A DNA stretch of 35,813 nucleotides from CAIPAT01 sp037144075 (GCA_037144075.1 JBAWXM010000010.1:1-35813), one strand, 5' to 3'; counted from the first letter of the stretch, positions 23,882 to 32,431 are shown. Numbers and translations: made by a program. Notes: a model not told the origin generated them from the letters alone.

Positions 23882-24855
23882 TTTGATTTCAACTCTATTG
23901 GGGCTTTTGCCGGATTAAGCAGTATCAAACGGCCATCAAATCCGGATTTTTCAAAGGCGCATCTGCCGTTGCGGATAATTGCAATTTCCACACCGTCCGC
24001 ATTGACGATTATAAAGCCGTCAAAGGCAAGGTCATAATTACCGTTACTGTCAAAAATATCCACAGTAACATTACGGTCGCCAGGCTTGACTCCAACAATC
24101 AATTCGCCGGCAGTATCGCCAATAGTAAAATTATAGTCCAGCCGTTTTCCGGCAGGCGCCGCTGCCATAGCGGCGGCAGCGACATCAAGGATCACGAGTT
24201 TGCCACGCCAATTCTCAAGTTGATGAATTTTCTCCTGCAACGGACGGAATTGAAACTTCTCTTCAGTCAGATATTGAGTTCGCGGATCAAATAATTCCGC
24301 TTTCAATGGGGCCCCGACCGGCAGCTTAAATTCATCAGCAACTTCCTCGCCGGATGTGAGATGAATAAAAAGTTCTCCGGCCGCCCGCCGGATTTTTTCC
24401 GGCAGCTCGCCAGTAATCCAGCTTTTAGCCGCAAAAACGGTATGCACTGAACGGGCGTTCCATACTTGCAGAGTTTGAAAAAATGATTCGGCAATCCCCG
24501 TAGCCATTTCGCCGGACGTCGCCGGGTGGGAAAAACGTGAAAACGGCATAATCAGCCATAGATCATCTTCCCAGCGGGAAATAACGGCAAAATATGGAAG
24601 CCGGTCGGGAAGAGAGATCAAGCTGCTTGAAAATAGCCGGATCTGGCCAGGCTGAATATCCGGATCATAGTCAGAAACGCCGCTGCTTAATTTTTCATAC
24701 TGTTTTTCAGACATATCGTCATCATTGTCTTTAATGGTTTCTTCAATTTCATTTAATTTCATATCAAGAAGATATTCATTAAACCATGCCAGGAATTTAT
24801 TCTTTTCCCCGGCGGCAAAATCAAGGCAGTCAGCTATTATATTGTTTTTCATCAT
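23878..24855 (-). CDS. Hypothetical protein, 325 aa, partner of the Lon-like/TPR protein
   Basis: I do not recognise the family. The N-terminal third is acidic and helical (LNEIEETIKDNDDDMSEKQY). The middle contains PYFAVISRWEDDLWLIMPFS then RFSHPATSGEM and LQVWNARSVHTVFAAKSW, a pattern with conserved-looking W, P and F. The C-terminal 90 residues are beta-rich (DRNVTVDIFDSNGNYDLAFD, RLILLNPAKAPIEL), like a carrier or adhesion-type sandwich domain. No signal peptide. GAGG precedes two ATGs in a row. First gene after promoter copy 8, placed directly downstream of the candidate sigma factor gene. That position suits a sigma-associated or sensory partner, but nothing in the sequence proves it. 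Confidence 0.75.
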   Translation of the reverse strand: MMKNNIIADCLDFAAGEKNKFLAWFNEYLLDMKLNEIEETIKDNDDDMSEKQYEKLSSGVSDYDPDIQPGQIRLFSSSLISLPDRLPYFAVISRWEDDLWLIMPFSRFSHPATSGEMATGIAESFFQTLQVWNARSVHTVFAAKSWITGELPEKIRRAAGELFIHLTSGEEVADEFKLPVGAPLKAELFDPRTQYLTEEKFQFRPLQEKIHQLENWRGKLVILDVAAAAMAAAPAGKRLDYNFTIGDTAGELIVGVKPGDRNVTVDIFDSNGNYDLAFDGFIIVNADGVEIAIIRNGRCAFEKSGFDGRLILLNPAKAPIELKSK

Positions 24856-24878
24856 AGTACCTCATGTTGTATATTTAT

Positions 24879-24906
24879 ATTAAGCGCCAGTCTTTGCGTT
24901 TTTCCG
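24879..24906 (-). promoter_or_regulatory. Shared promoter element, copy 8 (325-aa and Lon-like/TPR genes)
   Basis: Minus strand TCCGGAAAAA, 18 bases, GCTTAATATA, then ATATACAAC. It is 24 bases upstream of the 325-aa gene start and just after the stop of the candidate sigma factor gene (24926). Confidence 0.75.
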
Positions 24907-24925
24907 GACAAATATCGAAATAAAT

Positions 24926-25777
24926 TTAATTTTTTCTTCTGCGCATATCCGCGTTTTCCGGCATTCCAAATATCTCCAGAAGATGTCTGCATTTCGTATT
25001 TTGACTTGCCCATCCATAGACTACCGCATGCCATTCCGCTGACATTGCACTCGAGCTCCCAATTTTTTCTTTTTTGAACTTGGCCACTAGCGGTTCTAAT
25101 AACTTCTTTGGCCGTTCGGAAAACGTGGAGCCCCCCAGTGAAATCATTGATAATACTTCAGGGGCACGCATAGGAATTTTTTCAAAACAGCAAAATAACG
25201 CAATTTTGTCAGTTTCATTAAGCTTTTCAAAGAAATCAATGAAACGGTCCCGGATATCATTTTCGTGCGCTTTCGTATCCGGACTTTCAGCATTTACATC
25301 TTCGAGCTTCGAATGCAAATCACCACCATTATCATCATTTACTTCATCCAGCGGCACATTTTTGTTGCCATTAAAGCTCTCTCTGACCAGAGTTCTCATC
25401 ATTCCGCATAAAAGATAGCCCGTCAGATTGCGGGCAGCTCCCTCCTGGCGGACAGCGATATGCTGAAACAGATAATCTTTAAAAGGTTGCCCCTTTATTT
25501 TATCTTTATTATAGAGGTATTGTTCAATTAAATGGAAAGGATTCAATTTATTTTCGTCGCCTTTTTTCCATTTTAAAATATCCTGCCATTCCGAGTAAGA
25601 ACCTGAAAGATTCTGTTGATATGCATTATAATAGATTTTAAATCTATTGTATGCGATTTTTTTAAGTGCATCCTTATAATCTTCCGCACAGAGATCGATT
25701 GCGCATGTTTTTTTCCAATCCAGCCAGGCGTCAGCGAGATCAACAGTATTATCAATATTGTCAATATTATTATTCAT
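24926..25777 (-). CDS. Candidate divergent sigma-70-family factor, 283 aa
   Basis: A distant match by eye to sigma factors. Residues about 98-135 (FKDYLFQHIAVRQEGAARNL, YLLCGMMRTLVRES) recall region 2. Residues about 186-237 (KLNETDKIALFCCFEKIPMR, PEVLSMISLGGSTFSERPKK, LLEPLVAKFKKE) recall region 4 with its helix-turn-helix, where the usual pattern is LPE..R..L.L......S..EIA..L..S...V...L..AL..L. An acidic linker (VNDDNGGDLHSKLEDVNAES) lies between them. It lies directly upstream of promoter copy 8 and is coupled (ATGA) to the preceding small gene. If real, it is the obvious candidate to recognise the shared element. It could instead be an unrelated HTH protein. Confidence 0.45.
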   Translation of the reverse strand: MNNNIDNIDNTVDLADAWLDWKKTCAIDLCAEDYKDALKKIAYNRFKIYYNAYQQNLSGSYSEWQDILKWKKGDENKLNPFHLIEQYLYNKDKIKGQPFKDYLFQHIAVRQEGAARNLTGYLLCGMMRTLVRESFNGNKNVPLDEVNDDNGGDLHSKLEDVNAESPDTKAHENDIRDRFIDFFEKLNETDKIALFCCFEKIPMRAPEVLSMISLGGSTFSERPKKLLEPLVAKFKKEKIGSSSAMSAEWHAVVYGWASQNTKCRHLLEIFGMPENADMRRRKN

Positions 25778-26262
25778 AATGATTCTCCGTTGGGATAACG
25801 AATTAAATTTTTATAGTGGATGGCAAACGCTCTTGCCTGAATATCTTCATCCTTCGTCAATTGAGGTTTGTGAAAGTTCGGCCACATCTTCTTTACTTCA
25901 AACCACTGGCCTGTAAGAACTGGTTCAGTCGTTTTCTCGTAATGCAGGAACTCATCCATGGAAAACCAGCCGGGTTCGATAATCATTCCAAACGATGTTT
26001 GATACTCTTTATCTTCTTCGGCAGTCAACCCTTTTACAATTACAGGCCCCTGGCATCCGCTAGTTCCGACCAGCATCGGCACGATGTCGCAAACGCTTTG
26101 CATCGGCAGCTTGCGAATCGAAAGTACGGGATGGCCTATCCGGTCATTGACAAGCCATGATGAGAATTTTTGTCTAACCAATTGCTCGCGGCACCACCAT
26201 AAACCGCCCCACAGATAATTTACCGCATGATTGAAAATCTTCAGCTTATTTTCTTCATCCAT
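25774..26262 (-). CDS. Hypothetical protein, 162 aa, possibly PemK/MazF-like fold
   Basis: ATG 26262 is chosen because GGAGGGG lies a few bases upstream; longer in-frame starts exist without one. The segment DRIGHPVLSIRKLPMQSVCD, then IVPMLVGTSG, could be the SH3-like barrel of PemK/MazF toxins, where a basic residue, HPVLVI and VPLTS occur. However, the loop residues are not diagnostic and the protein is longer than a typical MazF. A Trp-rich N-terminus (LWGGLWWCREQ) is unusual. It overlaps the candidate sigma gene (ATGA), so the two are co-expressed. It might be an anti-sigma or sensor partner. Function unresolved. Confidence 0.6.
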   Translation of the reverse strand: MDEENKLKIFNHAVNYLWGGLWWCREQLVRQKFSSWLVNDRIGHPVLSIRKLPMQSVCDIVPMLVGTSGCQGPVIVKGLTAEEDKEYQTSFGMIIEPGWFSMDEFLHYEKTTEPVLTGQWFEVKKMWPNFHKPQLTKDEDIQARAFAIHYKNLIRYPNGESL

Positions 26263-26428
26263 AGATATTCCCCTCCCTCTGTGCAATTTTTCATATTACA
26301 TCTGTTATGATGTTAATGCTAAAACTGATGACGAGGGAAATATAATGCATTTTTTTAGGAAAACCAGCACAATATTCTGATTGATTTGATGTGTTTTAAA
26401 AATCATCACACAAATTATAAAAGTTTCC

Positions 26429-29113
26429 TTATCTAAAATTAAACGGCAGCGACTTTTTGATTAATTCAAGCGGCGGAACGGGGTTGATCAACTGAGCTTT
26501 TAGAGTATCCAATCCTTTATAGTCAGGAATGTCACGAGCTGCTTCAACAATTCTACCGGTAATTTCATCAGCGTATTGCGGCTGGTAATAGTGCAAGGCC
26601 AGCAGAATTACGGTGCCAATTAATTTTACGACGGGGCCATTGTCATCGGCTAATTCCACCCCTGATTTCAGCAGTTCGACAGCCACGGCTTGATCTGTCA
26701 CAAGCATTGCCCGGTAAAATTGGATCAACGGCCACGGATGACCGAACCCTGTTTTCCATTCTTGCTGCCGCGACAGATAATGTACCTTTTGCGAACTGTC
26801 GCCAAGCATTGCCAGGTACCGCACCAAAATATGATGGGCATATTTGTCTCTATCATCACCCGAAACAGCCAAACCGGCAGATGCCAAGGCAAAAGATTTC
26901 CCGAAATATGTTTCCAGATCTGCTTCCGCAAGCTTCGCTGCATCCATCAGCGCAATTATTCGATATGCCATGGTTTGAGAAATCTCTCTCCTGCGTTCAA
27001 CTGGTTCACTTAGACGGTTAAAGGAACTAATGGCCTGATCAAAATAATTAACAGCCAGTTCGCTGTCTCCCAGAAAAGCGGCATGCTGGCCGAAACTTGA
27101 CAGCAGCTGACCATAATATTTAAGACCGGGAATGGCGCAAGGGACATTTTCCCAGCGGCGCAATGACTGACGAGCCTCGACAAACTGAAAATCATTGGTA
27201 AATGACACTGCAATATTGAGATCAGACTTGCAAACCAGCGGGGCGTCTTCATCATATAGAACCTCCGCCAGTCCGCTATATTCAGCAAATGATTCAGGAT
27301 GACTTTCGCCGCGATGATTGGCTTCAGCCAGCTTTGAGGTAAGCCAAAGCAATTTCAGGCGCGGCGGCAGTTCAGCATCAACCGGCTGATATTTCTTTAG
27401 CCAATTGAGTTGTTTGCTCAGCTTCCTTAAATCAACAGCTTTGGAATCCAGGTGGCTGTTGACATGGCTCAAACAGTTTTTCCAGAGGTCTACAGAATTA
27501 GAGCATTCTTCTCCAAAAGTTGCGAGTACTGCCGAGGACAGGCTGTTGGCCAGGTTCGCTTCCGGAGAAGCCAGAATGTTGTCCCAGTTTTGCGGCGACA
27601 TATTGATTCCTGCATGAAAATCATTCAAGGCATTAGTCAGAAGTTGAGCATCGTCATCCAGAAGGCAACAACCCTTCCATTGAGTTTGCTTCAATCGCTC
27701 TCTGGCTATATCGTTTCTTGATGCTCTCCCCCAAGTATGCGCCACCACATCCGGATAACCATCAAACGGATCACTTTTATTCATGCAGTTGATTGTGAAA
27801 TTAATCAATTTAGCGCGGTTCGGCCAAACCCGCATTAACCGGTTGCGGCAATCTGATTCAATCAATGCAAAGTTGCTTGAACTGTCAAAAATACCACGTC
27901 GTTCAACCTTGATATCCAATACGGTTTCGCCATCCATCGGCAGCAAACGCAATACCAGATCAATTAATGCGCCGACTCCGGCCGCCCAGTCTACGCCGGA
28001 AGGCAACGCTTTCATGGTAATTCCAATTACAGCACATTCGTGTTTTAAAATATCTTCTATAGCCTTATCCACCCGGCGCATTGACTCCTTGTCAATACAC
28101 TCCGCCACATGCAGTTTACCAGCAATTCCGGGAAGGTTGCTTTCAAACGGGATTAAAACTCCGACCAGATGCCCTAAGTCGGCTTTCCTAATACTGCCTT
28201 CTGTATTGTTAAATTCTTTTCCTGTTTCATCAATAAATAACTGCCATTTCTTACTTGGTTTCTGGTTGCAAATATCATTGTGATGCAAATCACAAGGGGG
28301 CCGCTTCAGCGCAATGGAGTCGCATTTTATAAGCGGGATTTTGGTTATGCATGGCTGCGCGCTGTCCTGCTGAGTGATTTTAGGTTTCCCATAGTGTCTG
28401 ATAGCATTTGCCTTGGCCAGGTTTTTTTTATAATCTGTAAATTTTTCGGCGACATTATTTTTTATAATTTCAGATTTGGCATAGTCAGGAATCTTTGCCA
28501 AAAAATCATTTACTTCTTTTGAATCTCTTGAAATACCATTTTTAGCCAGCAAGTCGATTTCATGTAAAATCGGTTTGATATAGTCGACGTATTGAATAAT
28601 CTGTTTTACCTGAACGTCAGATTGCGGGTGTTTATTCGCTAAATCCTGTTTTAAAATCTTTAATTTGGTGTTTTGTTCAGGAGATTCCTGCCATAATAAT
28701 GTTTTAAGTAATTCTCTTATTGCAGAATAGGCAGAGTCAGTGAAACTATCTAAATTCGGCAGAGAGTATTTCTCCTTAACTGGTTCATGGATAGTAGTTT
28801 CCGAATTGCATAAATCTGATTTGTCAATTTCCTGGTACAGCAGTCCTGTTAGATTATTTTCTCTGTAGGGTTTTGCTTGCTGCAGGAGTTGATCAAATTC
28901 CAGAGAATCACGGTTAATGCCGCGCTGTCTCAATGCTTTTGCCTCGTCAATCAACTTGTGCATTGGCGTGACCGAATCAATAATTGTTTTTTCGTCAAAA
29001 GCAATATGACTTGATTGGAGTTCCTTTCGGATCAAGCATATTTTGTTCTCATTTCTATTTAGATATGCATTCTTAAAACGTTCAAGTAATTTATCCTCTT
29101 CAAGTTTTGTCAT
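26429..29113 (-). CDS. DUF3800-like nuclease-fold / TPR protein, 894 aa
   Basis: Residues about 288-460 resemble DUF3800 (RNase H-like fold): KKWQLFIDETGKEF with Asp294/Glu295, GHLVGVLIPF, and a C-terminal acidic site near YPDVVAHTWG (D455). Residues 1-235 are helical and contain an internal duplication, with LIDEAKALRQRGINRDS at 54-70 and LHEIDLLAKNGISRDSKE at 183-200. Residues 480-894 are TPR-like helices such as AVNYFDQAISSFNRLSEPVE. It parallels the Lon-like/TPR protein. The ATG is preceded by a weak AGGGG-like stretch, and I see no shared promoter copy upstream. A predicted nuclease with a sensor-type helical tail fits a defence island. Catalytic activity is not certain. Confidence 0.65.
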   Translation of the reverse strand: MTKLEEDKLLERFKNAYLNRNENKICLIRKELQSSHIAFDEKTIIDSVTPMHKLIDEAKALRQRGINRDSLEFDQLLQQAKPYRENNLTGLLYQEIDKSDLCNSETTIHEPVKEKYSLPNLDSFTDSAYSAIRELLKTLLWQESPEQNTKLKILKQDLANKHPQSDVQVKQIIQYVDYIKPILHEIDLLAKNGISRDSKEVNDFLAKIPDYAKSEIIKNNVAEKFTDYKKNLAKANAIRHYGKPKITQQDSAQPCITKIPLIKCDSIALKRPPCDLHHNDICNQKPSKKWQLFIDETGKEFNNTEGSIRKADLGHLVGVLIPFESNLPGIAGKLHVAECIDKESMRRVDKAIEDILKHECAVIGITMKALPSGVDWAAGVGALIDLVLRLLPMDGETVLDIKVERRGIFDSSSNFALIESDCRNRLMRVWPNRAKLINFTINCMNKSDPFDGYPDVVAHTWGRASRNDIARERLKQTQWKGCCLLDDDAQLLTNALNDFHAGINMSPQNWDNILASPEANLANSLSSAVLATFGEECSNSVDLWKNCLSHVNSHLDSKAVDLRKLSKQLNWLKKYQPVDAELPPRLKLLWLTSKLAEANHRGESHPESFAEYSGLAEVLYDEDAPLVCKSDLNIAVSFTNDFQFVEARQSLRRWENVPCAIPGLKYYGQLLSSFGQHAAFLGDSELAVNYFDQAISSFNRLSEPVERRREISQTMAYRIIALMDAAKLAEADLETYFGKSFALASAGLAVSGDDRDKYAHHILVRYLAMLGDSSQKVHYLSRQQEWKTGFGHPWPLIQFYRAMLVTDQAVAVELLKSGVELADDNGPVVKLIGTVILLALHYYQPQYADEITGRIVEAARDIPDYKGLDTLKAQLINPVPPLELIKKSLPFNFR

Positions 29114-29264
29114 TCTTATTCCCCGTTTAATAGTTTCCTAAACGATATTAATATATTATGCTCGATTAATGAAAAGTAAAATCATAAATCACCAATTTTT
29201 GCTTTAAAAAGCCCAAATCACATAAAGTCTTTCTGAATTATTGCAGGACCAGCGTTGTGCTGCC

Positions 29265-29876
29265 CTATCTGACATCAAGTCTTATGCTCATAAACCCTTC
29301 TTCAGAAAGGACGCTGTATATAATGATGACCACAGCGCAGAATAAAAAGAGGTTTTTAATTTTAGCAATATTGCTCTTTCTCTCATTGATGTCGCCTGTT
29401 TTCAACGCTTCTATAAAACTTAAATAAGGCCATATTGTTCCCGCAAGAAATACTACAATCGGCGTTGAATGCGTGAAGCCGAAACTGTATAAACAATAAC
29501 AAAGGATAATGGATATTCCAGCAATATATAGGGATTTAAAAATTTCCGCCTGTTTTTCAACCGGTATTTTGAATAAGGCGCCGGCATTTATCCTGAACCA
29601 TTCCACGATAGAAGGCCCGCACAACGTAAAAAATACAATGAAAAATGAGTATAAAATCAGCCTCGCCGCCATCATCGCATTCAGATCGCTTCTGCCTTTC
29701 ATGGCTGATTTGCCCATGTCGTCAATGGCCTGTTTATAGCCACTCTCATAAGTTTTTTGCAATGCGCTTTTAACATCTTTTTCGCTCGGTCCGCATGATG
29801 CAAGAACCAGGCATGTTCCTATTCCCGCCACGAACATCAGTAGCGGTTTTAAAGACATGTATCTTATGATTGTCAT
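29265..29876 (-). CDS. Lipoprotein with C-terminal membrane helices, 203 aa
   Basis: A signal peptide with lipobox LVLASC (cysteine at about residue 28) is followed by a short periplasmic stretch and then four hydrophobic segments: MMAARLILYSFFIVFFTLCG, LYIAGISIILCYCLYSFGF, TPIVVFLAGTIWPYLSFI and IKNLFLFCAVVIIIYSVL. A lipobox in front of several helices is uncommon. An alternative start at MSLKPLL (six residues later) would give a more typical signal peptide. The gene overlaps the 38-aa microprotein (ATGA). Third gene after promoter copy 9. Function unknown. Confidence 0.75.
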   Translation of the reverse strand: MTIIRYMSLKPLLMFVAGIGTCLVLASCGPSEKDVKSALQKTYESGYKQAIDDMGKSAMKGRSDLNAMMAARLILYSFFIVFFTLCGPSIVEWFRINAGALFKIPVEKQAEIFKSLYIAGISIILCYCLYSFGFTHSTPIVVFLAGTIWPYLSFIEALKTGDINERKSNIAKIKNLFLFCAVVIIIYSVLSEEGFMSIRLDVR

Positions 29877-29989
29877 TTTGAATTTTTCCTTCTATAAAAC
29901 GCCACGGATAGCACAACAATCGCGATGGCAATTGCATAGGCGATTGGAACCATAGAAGAAGTGCCAACAGAATTGACAGCCTTGCCCAT
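29873..29989 (-). CDS. Single-pass membrane microprotein, 38 aa
   Basis: Starts MGKAVNSVGTSSM and contains one helix, VPIAYAIAIAIVVLSVAFY, with a basic end RRKNSK. GCGAGGAT lies directly upstream of ATG 29989. An in-frame ATG at 30061 gives a 62-aa version, but that extension overlaps another small coding frame, so the short form is preferred. It overlaps the lipoprotein start by 4 bases. Function unknown. Confidence 0.6.
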   Translation of the reverse strand: MGKAVNSVGTSSMVPIAYAIAIAIVVLSVAFYRRKNSK

Positions 29990-29997
29990 ATCCTCGC

Positions 29998-30075
29998 CTA
30001 ATTTGGGAAGGTGGCAGTGCTGCCACCAATTAAAAGAATCGCCAGCGCGATTGCCATCCATACTATCATAGGCAT
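29998..30075 (-). CDS. Signal-peptide-like microprotein, 25 aa
   Basis: Reads MPMIVWMAIALAILLIGGST then ATFPN and stops. GGAG lies 7 bases upstream of the ATG, and promoter copy 9 ends 30 bases upstream. It is the first reading frame of that transcript. It could be a small membrane peptide or a leader peptide that sets translation of the downstream genes. Small size limits certainty. Confidence 0.45.
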   Translation of the reverse strand: MPMIVWMAIALAILLIGGSTATFPN

Positions 30076-30104
30076 AATTTTACTCCTTTGTTCTGTATAT
30101 TATA

Positions 30105-30132
30105 TGTAAGCTACTGCAGACGATAATTTCCG
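30105..30132 (-). promoter_or_regulatory. Shared promoter element, copy 9
   Basis: Minus strand ACCGGAAA, 18 bases, GCTTACATATA, with an ATATACAGAAC tail. Drives the microprotein-microprotein-lipoprotein operon. Confidence 0.75.
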
Positions 30133-30151
30133 GTTAATTTCACCACCATCC

Positions 30152-30535
30152 TTATCTTTTCTGAATAATTCTTGCTTTCAGGTGAGATATATCGTTATCC
30201 GGCACGACTTCAACCGTGCAAACCCGTTCTTGAAAAAAGTCATTATCCGCAGCAGTTTTCGGAATATATGCATATGACGCAGCTCCGGATTTGCGCCCAT
30301 TATAATATTTATGAACACTTTTCACCAGGAAATAGAGGCCGGCTGCGATGGCGGAGGCAGTAATTGTCCAAAGGATTAAAATTAATATTTCCTTTAAAAA
30401 AATAATCGCAAAGACAATCCCGATCAGCCACAGCCAGAATATCCCGGCTCCGCTTTTTCTGCTGCCGCCGCGATGAACCCGGACATGCTCCCACGGCGCG
30501 GCATGAATATGGGTGATTTTTTTATTTCTGCTCAT
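30152..30535 (-). CDS. Small membrane protein, 127 aa, paralogue of the 43-aa microprotein at 2056
   Basis: The N-terminal MSRNKKITHIHAAPWEHVRV then HRGGSRKSG is shared in pattern with the microprotein at 2056-2187. Two hydrophobic helices follow (GIFWLWLIGIVFAIIFLKEI and LILILWTITASAIAAGLYFL), then a 55-residue cytoplasmic tail (EVVPDNDISHLKARIIQKR). The start lies inside the PP2C gene (14-base overlap), so it belongs to the vWA-PP2C operon. Function unknown; possibly the membrane anchor for the PP2C/vWA machinery, which is inference. Confidence 0.75.
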   Translation of the reverse strand: MSRNKKITHIHAAPWEHVRVHRGGSRKSGAGIFWLWLIGIVFAIIFLKEILILILWTITASAIAAGLYFLVKSVHKYYNGRKSGAASYAYIPKTAADNDFFQERVCTVEVVPDNDISHLKARIIQKR

Positions 30536-31676
30536 GGTTTTCTCCTTTCAAATCACTTGAAATCTGCCTGCCGCCGGCGGCTGCAGTTTGAGGAATAATT
30601 ACAGCAAACGAATTCAATTTTCCCTGCAATCCGGCGGTCACTGCCAGAATCGTTAATACTACAATCAGCAAAATCAGCAGCAGGCTGATACTGTCGGCGG
30701 GTATTTTTTTTTGGCCTTTTTTTTTGTTCACGCCGGATTCCGGCTTTTCCGGTACGGCCATGCCTGAATTATTTTCCTGCTTCAGGTTCTCCGTGATAAT
30801 GTGCTTCTGTTCTGCTGGATTGTAATTCACGGTAATTTCTTCCGGGATTTCAGCCTTAACCGCTGCATGTTCGACGGGCAGTTCCTCGTCAGGCGGCAGA
30901 CTGTTTTGTTTAATATTGCCAATCCTGGTCATGATGCCCAATGAACGGTCATCATGGCCGCGGCTGTCGTTGTCCCAGCATTTTCTGGTCAAATAATCCA
31001 GGATATCCTGACGTTCAAAATCTTCATTCCGCACGTCGCTTAAAATGCTCCCGAATACAGGTCCGGGCGTCATGTCTTTCTGATCAAACATCAAAAACTG
31101 CGGCCCGTCGGTGGTAATCGCGACGGCTTCAACCGTATTTGCATCAAGTGCAGCCTGATGGAAGGATCCGGTTTCTCCGTCAAGGCGGATAAATTCAGTC
31201 TGGTTGGCGAATTCCCCTTTATCCATGCTGAACAGAGTCCTGGTTGCGCCGCCTTCCGACACGACAATTGCGCCATCGCCGATCTGCATGAAGCCTATAC
31301 GGGATCTTCCCGCAACCGCCAGATTGGCGGTGAAATCAAACTCCCGCCGGTCCGTGCGGTATTCATCCGCCAGGCAGCTCTGGGCATTTGCGAGAGAACG
31401 GTAGAAAATCCGCGCCAGCTCCTCCCAGCTGACGCGGTCTGCTTCATCCAGCGCTTTAACCAGCAATGGTTCGATATTATAGCACAACCCGGCAAAAGCC
31501 CGGATCGCCGCCTGAGCTCCGAGGTGTGAATACTTTGCGCTTCCCCGGCCATCGCAAACCAGCAGGGCCGGGCGCGGATTAGCAACGGCAACCGAAGCAT
31601 CCTGGCAGGGGATATCCTTGATTATATGTCCCCGTCCTGGCACTGAAGCCGTCAAAACTTTCCAGGTATTATTCAT
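30522..31676 (-). CDS. PP2C-type Ser/Thr protein phosphatase with C-terminal membrane helix
   Basis: 384 aa. The PP2C fold is recognisable from GHIIKDIPCQDASVAV (metal-binding Asp26) and PALLVCDGRGSAKYSHLGAQ (Asp42-Gly). Later signatures are FMQIGDGAIVV, VAITTDGPQFLM and DNDSRGHDDRSLGI, the last two holding the further metal-binding aspartates. After a linker of about 70 residues, one hydrophobic helix (SISLLLILLIVVLTILAVTA) anchors it in the membrane. It dephosphorylates Ser/Thr and would oppose the kinase at 32413-33543. This belongs to the TerY-type triad of vWA, PP2C and kinase. The gene is 2 bases downstream of the vWA gene, in one operon. Confidence 0.85.
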   Translation of the reverse strand: MNNTWKVLTASVPGRGHIIKDIPCQDASVAVANPRPALLVCDGRGSAKYSHLGAQAAIRAFAGLCYNIEPLLVKALDEADRVSWEELARIFYRSLANAQSCLADEYRTDRREFDFTANLAVAGRSRIGFMQIGDGAIVVSEGGATRTLFSMDKGEFANQTEFIRLDGETGSFHQAALDANTVEAVAITTDGPQFLMFDQKDMTPGPVFGSILSDVRNEDFERQDILDYLTRKCWDNDSRGHDDRSLGIMTRIGNIKQNSLPPDEELPVEHAAVKAEIPEEITVNYNPAEQKHIITENLKQENNSGMAVPEKPESGVNKKKGQKKIPADSISLLLILLIVVLTILAVTAGLQGKLNSFAVIIPQTAAAGGRQISSDLKGENHEQK

Positions 31677-31678
31677 AA

Positions 31679-32368
31679 TTACATCCTTGTTCCGGTTAAA
31701 TCAGCAAATGAATTGATAGGGGCAGTGCGGATCTTCTCCTCATTGGAAACAGTCCCGGAAGTCACCATCCGCAAAGAGTCCGTCAGCCAGCGGAAGAATT
31801 TCTTGAACTTCAACCCCTGCAGTTTCATCGGCTGATGCCCTGAAATCTGAGCTAAAATACCCATGTTTGCGCTAGGGCCGATGCCGACAACAATCAAATT
31901 CAGCTTTTTGTTGTTCGCCATGTTCCTGGCTTTTTCCGCCGCCGCCTGCCAGTCATCATTAGGCTCGCCGTCGGTCATCAGTACCAGCCACGGCTTGTAG
32001 GCTGCCACGCCTTTCGATTGATAAAGCTGCCGGCGGCGGCTCAGCGCGTCCAGCCCCATTTGAATAGCTCCGCCCATCGGAGTGGCACCGTCCGCAACCA
32101 GATCCGGGGTTTCATGGTCAACATCGGCGATCGCGGCAAAAGGCATCGCGACATCGACAGTTCCGCCGAACGTGATTACCGACAGTTCGACGCTCATTCC
32201 GGCCGCCTCGTCCTCGCTGGTTTCCCGTAAAAATTGAGCAAGGGCCGCCTTAAGCTCTTCGATTGCCGCCCCCGCCATGCTGTACGAAGTATCAAGCAGC
32301 AAAGCGACCGGGCAGCGCGGAGCGGGATTGTTCATGTCAAGTTCATCGTAATTTGAAGCGTAACTCAT
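31679..32368 (-). CDS. terY: TerY-like vWA-domain protein, 229 aa
   Basis: A compact von Willebrand factor A domain of the TerY type. The MIDAS residues are visible: DTSYS (26-30), the Thr in ATPMGGAI and Asp in LMTDGEPNDDW. Such proteins bind metal and act as protein-interaction scaffolds in tellurite-resistance/stress systems with a PP2C phosphatase and a kinase. A conserved TerY pattern GLKFKKFFRWL lies near the C-terminus. It heads a three-gene operon (vWA, PP2C, 127-aa membrane protein) under promoter copy 10. Symbol by family resemblance, not orthology. Confidence 0.88.
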   Translation of the reverse strand: MSYASNYDELDMNNPAPRCPVALLLDTSYSMAGAAIEELKAALAQFLRETSEDEAAGMSVELSVITFGGTVDVAMPFAAIADVDHETPDLVADGATPMGGAIQMGLDALSRRRQLYQSKGVAAYKPWLVLMTDGEPNDDWQAAAEKARNMANNKKLNLIVVGIGPSANMGILAQISGHQPMKLQGLKFKKFFRWLTDSLRMVTSGTVSNEEKIRTAPINSFADLTGTRM

Positions 32369-32403
32369 AATAGAATCTCCTGTTTGTTTTGTTCTATATA
32401 ATG

Positions 32404-32431
32404 TATAAGCATTTAAGCTGTCACTTTTCCG
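32404..32431 (-). promoter_or_regulatory. Shared promoter element, copy 10 (vWA-PP2C operon)
   Basis: Minus strand TTCCGGAAAA, 18 bases, GCTTATACATTATATAGAAC. One of the best copies, 36 bases before the vWA start. Confidence 0.8.
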
